Shown one piece after another: positions 32,598 to 40,900 of a DNA stretch of 49,986 nucleotides (positions within the stretch are counted from its first letter, which is position 1; each line of letters starts with the position of its first letter). The DNA is from an uncultured bacterium (GTDB lineage: Bacteria; Verrucomicrobiota; Lentisphaeria; Victivallales; UBA1829). The DNA is taken from NCBI GenBank assembly GCA_900549415.1, contig URNX01000025.1, positions 1 to 49,986 of the forward strand, given 5' to 3'. The position numbers were made by a program, and so were the translations under genes. The notes under the pieces were generated by a model. It searched no databases and was not told the DNA's origin. It saw only the letters and a program-made list of their open reading frames with translations.

Positions 32598-33905
32598 ATG
32601 GGAAAATTCGGAAGTGGCGATACCAAATGGTTCGTCAAAGACAGATTCGGCATGTTCATTCACTGGGGACTCTACTCCATGCCCGCACGCCACGAGTGGA
32701 TCCGCCACAATGAGCAGATCAGAGACGAAGATTATCAGAAGTATTTCGAGCGTTTCGATCCTGATCTTTTCGACCCGAAAGCATGGGCGAAAGCCGCGCG
32801 CGAAGCCGGAATGAAGTATTTCGTCATCACAACGAAACATCATGAAGGCTTCTGCATGTGGGATACAAAGTACACCGACTACAAGGTTACCAACACCCCC
32901 GCCGGGCGCGACTTGCTCCGCGATGTCGTCGACGCGTTCCGTGCTGAGGGTATCCGCGTCGGTTTCTACTATTCCCTTCTCGACTGGCATCACCCGGACT
33001 ATGTCCTCGACAACCGGCTCGGTCCCTACCGCAACATCAGCGATGAAGAGCGCAAAAAGAGAAACGAAGGACGCTGCATGAAGCGTTATACCGAATACAT
33101 GCGCAATCAGGTCCGCGAGCTTCTCACCAACTACGGAAAAATCGACATCCTCTGGTTCGATTTCTCCTATCCTTCAGAAGACGGCAATCCGGAACACGGC
33201 AAAGGACGCAACGAATGGGAATCCGAAGAGCTGGTCAAGATGATCCGCTCCCTTCAGCCGGATATCATCCTTGACAACCGGCTCGATCTTCCTGATGAAG
33301 GAGATATCCAGACCCCGGAGCAGTATACGCCGGATGAACCGCTCAAAGACAAGAACGGCAATCCGCTTGTCTGGGAGGGCTGTCAGACTTTCTCCGGTTC
33401 CTGGGGATATTTCCGTGATGAACAGACCTGGAAATCGCCGAAGCAGTGCATCGACATGCTCATCAACCATGTCAGCCGCAACGGCAACCTCCTGATGAAC
33501 GTCGGTCCCACAAGCCGCGGTTATCTGGATGACCGTGCGATGAACTGCCTGAAAGCATATGCAGCCTGGATGCGTCTGCACAGCCGCGCGATCTACAACT
33601 GCGCCGCCGCTCCCGACGGAATCAAGCCTCCTCAGGATTGCCGTTACACGTACAACAAGGAGACGAACCGCCTCTACCTGCACCTGATGAACTGGCCGTT
33701 CAAGCACATACACCTGCCCGGACTTGCGGAAAAGGTCGCCTATGCCCAGCTTCTGAACGACGGCAGCGAAATCCGTTTCCGCGACCAGAAGGTGGAAGTC
33801 CACGGCGCACTCAACAGCAAGACGCCGGAAAATGCGCTTACGCTTGAACTTCCGGTCATAAAACCCGATGTTGAAGTCCCCGTCATTGAACTTTTCCTGA
33901 AGTGA
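32598..33905 (+). CDS. GH29 alpha-L-fucosidase
   Basis: Removes alpha-linked L-fucose, common on host mucin and milk glycans. The 435-residue protein begins without a signal peptide, so it should work in the cytoplasm. It has the GH29 barrel features FGMFIHWGLYS (17-27), KYFVITTKHHEGFCMWD (73-89) with the conserved His pair, and ILWFDFSYP with the probable nucleophile Asp188. GNLLMNVGPTSRG is also a GH29 hallmark. I start it at ATG 32598, which has AAGGAGA upstream; an upstream TTG at 32577 lies before that site. No acid/base residue can be assigned by eye. A terminator follows at 33916. Confidence 0.92.
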   Translation: MGKFGSGDTKWFVKDRFGMFIHWGLYSMPARHEWIRHNEQIRDEDYQKYFERFDPDLFDPKAWAKAAREAGMKYFVITTKHHEGFCMWDTKYTDYKVTNTPAGRDLLRDVVDAFRAEGIRVGFYYSLLDWHHPDYVLDNRLGPYRNISDEERKKRNEGRCMKRYTEYMRNQVRELLTNYGKIDILWFDFSYPSEDGNPEHGKGRNEWESEELVKMIRSLQPDIILDNRLDLPDEGDIQTPEQYTPDEPLKDKNGNPLVWEGCQTFSGSWGYFRDEQTWKSPKQCIDMLINHVSRNGNLLMNVGPTSRGYLDDRAMNCLKAYAAWMRLHSRAIYNCAAAPDGIKPPQDCRYTYNKETNRLYLHLMNWPFKHIHLPGLAEKVAYAQLLNDGSEIRFRDQKVEVHGALNSKTPENALTLELPVIKPDVEVPVIELFLK

Positions 33906-33915
33906 AAAACGACCA

Positions 33916-33952
33916 ATCTCTCCGGGAAAGACTTTCCGGAGAGATTTTTTTC
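33916..33952 (+). terminator. Strong intrinsic terminator after the fucosidase gene
   Basis: ATCTCTCCGG (33916-33925) pairs with CCGGAGAGAT (33936-33945), extended inward by three more pairs, and is followed by a run of eight T. A textbook rho-independent terminator, so the next gene is separately transcribed. Confidence 0.9.
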
Positions 33953-34015
33953 TGCAACGACTTGATTCTCAGAAAAAACGGAGTATCTTATAGCGATTTA
34001 AAACAAGGATTTTTC

Positions 34016-34846
34016 ATGAACCGTACAACATTCCGGCGGATTGGTCAGGCGTCGCTGATTCTGATGATTCCGTACATCATTCATGCGTCGCCGCATCTTG
34101 CCGGGCTGTTTTTCATCGGCGTCGTGACCGGGATCATGTGGTGCATGTTCGCTTTGGATTACCGCGGGGTCTGGTTCCGCAAGGACGACCAGGCAAAACC
34201 GCAGAAATTCAGCGAAACAGATCTGCCCGTGATGAAAATCATCGGGACGGAGCTGCAGAACCGCGTGAAGCCGCATGCTCTTTACACATGGGATCTTGTC
34301 CTCCGTCCGGTTCTCATGCCGGATGGCGCGCGGCTCTTCAATATCCGCTTCGACTTCGTGCCGTCTGCGGACGGTTCGTTTGTGCTTGATCCGGAGTTTC
34401 CAGCCGTTCCGCTGAAACGCGGCGTTCCGCTGACGCTGAGCCTGCGGGCCGGGCTTCGCGGGGAGAACGTCTGCATTGCGGAACTGCAGGTGAACCGGAA
34501 GCGTCCGCTGTCGGGACCGGCGAACCGTAAAATTTCTCCGCTGAATCTGAAAAATTCAGATCCGGCGCTGAAGTTTATCGTTGACGGCATTGCGCCGTCG
34601 GTTCCTGCGGACTGCACATGGGGAATTGCGTTCCTGGAATATGTCCGGACGAAAACTCCGCATCTGCATGGCGGGCTGGAAATCGTTTCCGCGAAGGATG
34701 CAGCGTTCGGTTTTGCCGGCTCGGAGTTTCCGCTGAAAGCCGGGAAACCGCTTCAGCTTGAGTTTGATGTAGACACTCTTCTGACGGCTCTTTCGCATCC
34801 GCGGAAGGCCGGTTTCATGAAGAGACTGCTCAGTTTCGGCAGCTGA
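34016..34846 (+). CDS. Membrane-anchored protein of unknown function
   Basis: A 276-residue protein with two hydrophobic helices at the N-terminus (about 10-25 and 29-46: IGQASLILMIPYI, LAGLFFIGVVTGIMWCMFA), then a long hydrophilic region. Two stretches look like duplicated beta domains, each holding a predicted LDPEFPAVPL or FAGSEFPLKAGKPL strand with an LXLXL pattern. I recognise no family. The ATG at 34016 has AAGGAT upstream; the longer frame from 33902 would begin inside the fucosidase terminator and is rejected. It is a single-gene unit between two strong signals, with no functional clue from the neighbours. Confidence 0.65.
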   Translation: MNRTTFRRIGQASLILMIPYIIHASPHLAGLFFIGVVTGIMWCMFALDYRGVWFRKDDQAKPQKFSETDLPVMKIIGTELQNRVKPHALYTWDLVLRPVLMPDGARLFNIRFDFVPSADGSFVLDPEFPAVPLKRGVPLTLSLRAGLRGENVCIAELQVNRKRPLSGPANRKISPLNLKNSDPALKFIVDGIAPSVPADCTWGIAFLEYVRTKTPHLHGGLEIVSAKDAAFGFAGSEFPLKAGKPLQLEFDVDTLLTALSHPRKAGFMKRLLSFGS

Positions 34847-34911
34847 TTTTTCCGTTGCCGCAACATCTAGATTCAAACTCTTAAAAAATCCTTTTTTTTC
34901 ATCTTCCGCGT

Positions 34912-34989
34912 TTGAAATTCGGCCAATGGATGATATAGTACTCCCCAAGATGCAGCACTAAAGGCAAGAACATACACAATATATAGGGG
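34912..34989 (+). promoter_or_regulatory. Promoter and candidate NrdR boxes of nrdD
   Basis: TTGAAA (34912-34917), 16 bp and TATAGT (34934-34939) form the promoter. Downstream are an NrdR-box-like ACACAATATATAGGGG (34974-34989, 14 of 16 to the ACACAATATATAGTGT form) and a weaker CCCCAAGATGCAGCAC (34943-34958, 8 of 16) exactly 31 bp earlier. Thirty-one bp is the usual spacing of paired NrdR boxes. The first box also overlaps the ribosome binding region. Confidence 0.45.
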
Positions 34990-34994
34990 TAGTC

Positions 34995-37157
34995 ATGAAA
35001 ATCGTAAAACGAAGCGGCGAGGAACAGGAATTTGATATTGAGAAGATCCGTTCCGCTGTCGCGAAAGCCAATCAGACCGTGCCGTTCAAGAATGCGCTGA
35101 CGGCTCAGCAGATCAATGCAATCGCAGATCATGCAGCGGGAATCTGCGAAGCTCTCGACCGCTCTCTTTCCGTCGAAGAGATTCAGGACATTGTCGAAAC
35201 CAGAATCATGCAGGAAGGCGCTTTCGAAGTCGCCAAGAAGTACATCACGTACCGTTACACCCGCAGTCTGGTGCGTCAGGCGAATACGACCGACAACAAG
35301 ATCCTCACTCTCATCGAATGCAACAACGAAGAGGTCAAGCAGGAGAATTCCAACAAGAACCCGACCATCAACAGTGTTCAGCGCGACTACATGGCGGGCG
35401 AGGTCTCCAAGGACATTTCCACCCGCCTGCTCCTTCCCGAGGATGTCATTGACGCGCATGAAAAGGGCATCATCCATTTCCATGATATGGATTACTACGC
35501 CCAGCACATGCACAACTGCGACCTTGTCAACCTTGAGGACATGCTCCAGAACGGAACTGTGATTTCCGGAACCATGATCGAGAAGCCGCACAGCTTTTCC
35601 ACTGCCTGCAACATCGCCACGCAGATCATCGCGCAGGTCGCCAGCAACCAGTACGGCGGACAGAGCATCTCTCTTACTCATCTCGCTCCGTTCGTCCAGA
35701 TTTCCCGCGAGGCGATCCGCAAGAGCACGCTTGAAGAATTCAATATGGTCAAAGTCGCCGTTTCCGAAGACGACTTGAATGCAATTGTCGAAAAGAGACT
35801 GCACAACGAAATCGCCCGCGGTGTTCAGACCATTCAGTATCAGGTTGTCACGCTGATGACCACCAACGGACAGGCTCCGTTTGTGACGGTCTTCATGTAT
35901 CTCAACGAAGCCAAGAACGAACGCGAGAAAAAAGACCTTGCAATCATCATCGAAGAGGTTCTGAAGCAGCGCTATGTCGGCGTCAAAAACGAAGCGGGTG
36001 TCTACATCACCCCCGCGTTCCCGAAGCTGATCTATGTTCTGGAAGAAGACAACATCACGCCCGGAACGGAGTACTATTACCTCACCGAGCTCGCTGCCAA
36101 ATGCACCGCGCGCCGCCTGGTTCCCGATTACATCAGCGAAAAGAAGATGAAGGAACTTAAAGAGGGCAACTGCTTCCCCGTCATGGGCTGCCGCTCCGCT
36201 CTCTCCCCGTGGCGCGATGCAAACGGCAATTACAAGTTCTACGGACGGTTCAATCAGGGCGTCGTCACAATCAACCTCGTGGACGTTGCGCTTTCCAGCG
36301 AAAAGGATATGGACCGCTTCTGGAAAATCTTCGATGAACGTCTCGCTCTCTGCTATAAGGCTTTGATGTGCAGACACAACCGTCTGAAAGGCACGCTCTC
36401 CGACGCCGCGCCGATTCTGTGGCAGTACGGCGCAATCGCGCGTCTGAAGAAAGGCGAAGTCATTGATCCGCTGCTCTACAACGGTTACTCCACGATCTCC
36501 CTGGGCTATGCGGGACTCTGCGAATGCGTGTACTACCTGACCGGCAAGAGTCACACGGATCCCGAAGCGACGCCGCTTGCTCTGAAGATCATGAAGCACA
36601 TGAACGCCGCGTGCGAACGCTGGAAAAAAGAAACGACAATCGGGTTCGGCATTTACGGAACTCCATTGGAATCAACGACATACAAGTTCGCCAAGTGTCT
36701 GCAGAAACGCTTCGGCGTGGTTGCCGGAGTTACCGACAAAAACTACATTACGAACAGCTACCACGTCCATGTCACGGAAAAAATCGACGCGTTCTCCAAG
36801 CTGTCGTTTGAATCGCAGTTCCAGTCGCTCTCCACGGGCGGCGCGATCAGCTACGTTGAAGTTCCGAATATGCAGAACAACCTTGAGGCGGTTCTGCAGG
36901 TGATCCGCTTCATCTACAACAACATCATGTATGCGGAACTGAATACGAAGAGCGATTACTGCCAGGAGTGCGGTTTCGACGGCGAAATCCAGATTGTCAA
37001 GGATGACTCCGGCAAACTGATCTGGCGCTGCCCGAAGTGCGGCAACACCGACCAGAGCCGGATGAATGTCGCACGCCGCACCTGCGGCTATATTGGTTCG
37101 CAGTTCTGGAATCAGGGAAGAACGCAGGAAATCCGCGACAGGGTTCTGCATCTCTGA
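34995..37157 (+). CDS. nrdD: Anaerobic (class III) ribonucleoside-triphosphate reductase
   Basis: NrdD is the oxygen-sensitive glycyl-radical enzyme that makes dNTPs from NTPs in anaerobes. The 720-residue protein has an N-terminal ATP-cone allosteric domain (MKIVKRSGEEQEFDIEKI to about residue 95) and the catalytic barrel with HFHDMDYY and the FSTACNIATQI block. Near the C-terminus is a four-Cys zinc module (CQECGF and CPKCGN) followed by RRTCGYIGSQ, in which Gly698 is the likely radical site. Length and motifs are all as expected. It is followed after 18 bp by its activase gene nrdG. Confidence 0.96.
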   Translation: MKIVKRSGEEQEFDIEKIRSAVAKANQTVPFKNALTAQQINAIADHAAGICEALDRSLSVEEIQDIVETRIMQEGAFEVAKKYITYRYTRSLVRQANTTDNKILTLIECNNEEVKQENSNKNPTINSVQRDYMAGEVSKDISTRLLLPEDVIDAHEKGIIHFHDMDYYAQHMHNCDLVNLEDMLQNGTVISGTMIEKPHSFSTACNIATQIIAQVASNQYGGQSISLTHLAPFVQISREAIRKSTLEEFNMVKVAVSEDDLNAIVEKRLHNEIARGVQTIQYQVVTLMTTNGQAPFVTVFMYLNEAKNEREKKDLAIIIEEVLKQRYVGVKNEAGVYITPAFPKLIYVLEEDNITPGTEYYYLTELAAKCTARRLVPDYISEKKMKELKEGNCFPVMGCRSALSPWRDANGNYKFYGRFNQGVVTINLVDVALSSEKDMDRFWKIFDERLALCYKALMCRHNRLKGTLSDAAPILWQYGAIARLKKGEVIDPLLYNGYSTISLGYAGLCECVYYLTGKSHTDPEATPLALKIMKHMNAACERWKKETTIGFGIYGTPLESTTYKFAKCLQKRFGVVAGVTDKNYITNSYHVHVTEKIDAFSKLSFESQFQSLSTGGAISYVEVPNMQNNLEAVLQVIRFIYNNIMYAELNTKSDYCQECGFDGEIQIVKDDSGKLIWRCPKCGNTDQSRMNVARRTCGYIGSQFWNQGRTQEIRDRVLHL

Positions 37158-37175
37158 TAAAAAATGGAGGGTCTG

Positions 37176-37694
37176 ATGAATTTCAGTGCAATCAAACCTA
37201 CGGATATCGCAAACGGAAGAGGTGTTCGCGTCTCCCTGTTTGTCTCCGGCTGTACTCATCATTGTCCGGGCTGTTTCAATGCCTCCACATGGGATTTCAA
37301 CGCCGGACAGCCCTTCACAGAGGAGACAGAGGAGCACATCCTCGGTCTCCTAAAGCCCGACTATATCAACGGTTTGTCGCTTCTCGGCGGCGAACCGTTC
37401 GAGCCGGTCAACCAGCGTGCTCTTCTGCCGCTGATCCGCAAATTCAAAGAACGCTTTCCCGCCAAGGATATCTGGGCGTATTCCGGCTATGTCTATGACC
37501 GCGATCTGGTTCCAGGCGGACGCGCCTACTGCGAGGTCACCGATGAGATTCTGGATTCTCTTGCGGTCCTGGTCGACGGTCCGTTCATCGAACGTCTGAA
37601 GGATATTTCCCTGAAATTCCGCGGATCTTCAAATCAGCGTCTGATTGATATGCCCGCAACCCGCCGCACGGGAAGCGTTGTTCCGCTTCCCTGA
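37176..37694 (+). CDS. nrdG: Anaerobic ribonucleotide reductase activating protein
   Basis: NrdG is the radical SAM activase that installs the glycyl radical in NrdD. The 172-residue protein has the CTHHCPGC (C-x3-C-x2-C) cluster motif at about residues 26-33, plus SLLGGEPFEP, which binds SAM. The chosen ATG at 37176 has GGAGG five bases upstream (37166-37170); an upstream ATG at 37164 would leave an odd four-residue addition. It belongs to the same transcription unit as nrdD. Terminator evidence downstream is weak. Confidence 0.93.
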   Translation: MNFSAIKPTDIANGRGVRVSLFVSGCTHHCPGCFNASTWDFNAGQPFTEETEEHILGLLKPDYINGLSLLGGEPFEPVNQRALLPLIRKFKERFPAKDIWAYSGYVYDRDLVPGGRAYCEVTDEILDSLAVLVDGPFIERLKDISLKFRGSSNQRLIDMPATRRTGSVVPLP

Positions 37695-37959
37695 CCCGGG
37701 GCGTTCGGTCATGCAATTCAAACCGAACGACTGACACGATCCCTTTCTGTCTCTCGACGTTCAGAATCAAAATTCTGAACCTTGCGGCTTCGGACGTCAT
37801 GCGCTGAAGTTTGCCCGCCGCAGGGAGTCCGCGGCCGGAGAGGACATCGCCCCGGCCGATATCGGCTATGCGCAAAAAGAGTGCGTGTGCGGAGAATTCG
37901 TCGGCGCACCCGCGTCACGGAACGCCATTCCGCCGACGGTTCTTCCGGAGAAAATATAA
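37695..37959. other. Non-coding interval after nrdG
   Basis: A 265-bp region between nrdG and the convergent end of the GH2-like gene. It holds one perfect 8-bp stem, CGTTCGGT (37702-37709) with ACCGAACG (37722-37729), which has no T-run after it and might be an RNA end structure. Open frames here on both strands lack ribosome binding sites and look like chance; I see no recognisable gene. Confidence 0.5.
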
Positions 37960-40900
37960 CTACCATTGCCGCCAGTGGTTCGGGTCAAAGCGGTAAATAA
38001 GCCGGCTTGGAACTGGATAAAACAAAGTTTTCGCTTTTTCCGGAGATCCGTCCGTTATCCGGAATCCACCCGGGATTCCTCCGTTGTAGCGCAGGTCTCG
38101 CACGCGGATGGCAACCACATTTTCCCCGTCCCACCGGATCGCGGAAGCGGGAACGGGATAGCGGCGGACGAGTTCCCAGTATTTCGGCACGGCTTCTGTC
38201 GTTTCGCCGATCAGTACGCCGTTGAACCAGGTGCGGTCGAGGTCGTCGATCGGTCCGGCTTCCACATAGAGCTGACGCCCCTTCCATTCCGGCGGCAACG
38301 TGAAATGAATCCGGTAGAACGCATCGCCGTCATATGGTGTGGCAAAGCGCGGATTGTAATGCGGATTCTTCATGGTGATTCCCTGCGTTTCCCAGTATGC
38401 GCCGATTTTGATCTTCCGCCAGTTTGAATCATCGAATTCCGGCTTCTGCCAGCCGAGGGCTTCGCCTTTGCTTTGCGGATCGATTGCAAACGGAACTGCG
38501 ACGCCCGAAAAATCGGTGCGCGGAGCTGAAAGATCCGGAATGGAAAACGCATCCTGAGCGGAAACACCGAGATTGGTCAGAAGAACGGAGAGGATACGCC
38601 GGGCTTTGACCACCGAAGAATTCTGCTGAAAGTCCTCCGGAAGAGCCGAAAGCGCGATGACGTTTCCTTCCGATTTGAGGATCTCTGCATTTCCGAAAGT
38701 CCGGAGCGTGCGGACCGGATTGAAGTAAAAATCCGAATTGCCGAGTCCGCGCTTCCATATTTCCGGGACTCCGCTCTTTGCCAGCCGGACCGGTTCCGTC
38801 TCAAGTCCGGAGTGCAGCAGTTTCGCCTGAGCCGCATCGGGTTTCAGCAGAAGAACAATTTTGCCGCGTCCGGCAAACGCACGGAGTTCCGGAACCGGAA
38901 TCCGGGTTTCGGAATCGACAGCCAGAAGCTCGCAGTCCTCCGGAATCTTATCGGAAACCGTGAATGCAAAGCCGAGGGTTTCAAGCAGCTGCGCAGTTTT
39001 CGCCGATCCGGAGAAAACTGCATTCCTGCGCGGAAGCTTTTCCGGGTTCTCCAGGTAATGGAACAGACGCGCTGCCAGTTCATCCGCCATCGGCTCAATG
39101 CCCTGTCGCTCCTCCAGATCAAGCATGCAGAAGAGAATGCGTCCGTCACCGACAAAGTTTTCCTGAAGAGCGGAACGGGAAAGGTCGGCGTCGCAGTCGA
39201 GCAGAACGCGGAAACGTCCCGAATCGGGTTTGTCCTGAACAAAAGTTGCAACCGTTCCCCGGCTGCCCCAGTGCATGAAACGCCCGTTCGCCGCAGAAGT
39301 TCCCGTCCGGGGATACGGCTCCGTCTTGTCCGGTTCGCCGCGCCACTGCGCAAATGCCTGAGCCGGAAGTCCTTGCAGAAGCGGATGTGCGAAGTCCTTC
39401 ACAAAGACATTCCGAGTTCGCCGCTCTTCCAGATACGGCTTCATCGGAGAGTCGTTTTTCTGTGCAAAGACGAGGAGCGATGTCCCTGACCGGATTTGCT
39501 GTTTCAGTCCGTTCTTACGGGCTTCGCGCAGGAATGTTTCATCCATCGAAAGCGCGCCGACCACCACGGTATCCGTCTTTGCCGAAAGATCGCGGGTGAA
39601 CGGAACGCCCAGCTTTTTCAACAGTCTTTCCGTTTTTCCGGCCGTGTCGTAAAGACGGACCGTTTTGGTGAAAAATCTCTGTTCCGGCGCGGGAAATGCG
39701 GTTAAACGGAATGTATCACGGGAGACGCTGTTCCCGCCTTCCGCCTGAAAACGGAGTTCGTATTCGCCCGGAGTATCCATGCGGAAGCGGAAGGGAACTT
39801 TCCGGATGCTCCCGGGAGGAAGACTTCCGTTCCACACGCCCTGCATGCAGATCTTTCCGGTTGCAGAATTTACAAGTTCCCATTTTGCCCGAATATCCAG
39901 AGCAGCCGGTGCATCATTGGAGAAAAGCATCTGTTTTTCTACGCTCTCGCCGACTCGGAAGTTGCGGGACTGTTCCGTGAAATGCGCCTGTTCTCCCCCG
40001 ATATATGCGAGGAACGGTTTCTGAAGTTCCTGCATCGCATGGAAAACCGGACTGATACCCGGACGGGGCGACGAGCTTCCCCATTCCGGTTTGATACCCG
40101 GGCGCGTGACATCAACCGGATCCGCCGGAATGCGCTGGCGGAAGAAGCTGAAGTATTCATCCGCATCCTCAAACGGCCAGATTCCGGAAACACCGTACAT
40201 CCGCCATGCGCGCAGACAGCGTGTCATATACATGCATTTCGTTTTGACTGCCGCAGGGTCAAGACGCGCAACCTCCGCTCCGTCGCGTTTCTCGGTCTCT
40301 CCCGTTGAAAGATTCCACTTGCGGTCATCGCTTTTCGGAGAAGAAAGCGCATAGACGGAGTCACCGAAATACCGTGCCGCCTGCTCATAATAGAGCTGCC
40401 GGAGATCATAGAAGGAGGTTTTGTCACCGGAGAGCGAATCGGTCCAGTTTGCAAAATTATTCCAGAAGGGGAGGGCGACCTCTTCAAGGACGAGCGGCTT
40501 GTTCCGGTGTTCTGCCCAGCGCAGCGGCCAGTCCGCCCATTCATCCGGCTGATTGTCAAAAGTCGGATACGGATTTGCGGTGATGATTGCGCCCGTGTTT
40601 GCGCCCATGCTCTGCATGACAAGACGTCCCGGATCAAGACGGCGCAGCATGTTTTCTTCAATAAGGGTTGCTGTTGTCAGATCGTTCGGTGCACTTTCCG
40701 AGCCGAGCAGTCCGGGGTTGATCCATTCCGGATTGTAGCAGAGCAGCGGGTTGATTGCCCAGATTACAATGGAGGGGTTGTTCCGGAATTTGGAAACGAT
40801 CCCGCGAATGGCGCGTTCGTGTTCCAGCCGTGCATTACGGAGTTTGCCCGAAAGATAAATCTCCGCCGGATAACCGCTGTTGGAAACTCCGGGAAGGTAA

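Noticed and set aside
34899..36599. 566-codon minus-strand open frame over nrdD.
   Set aside because: Antisense shadow of nrdD; nrdD has every conserved motif.
37735..37959. Possible small gene between nrdG and the GH2-like gene.
   Set aside because: Open frames here have no ribosome binding site, no recognisable sequence and odd composition.
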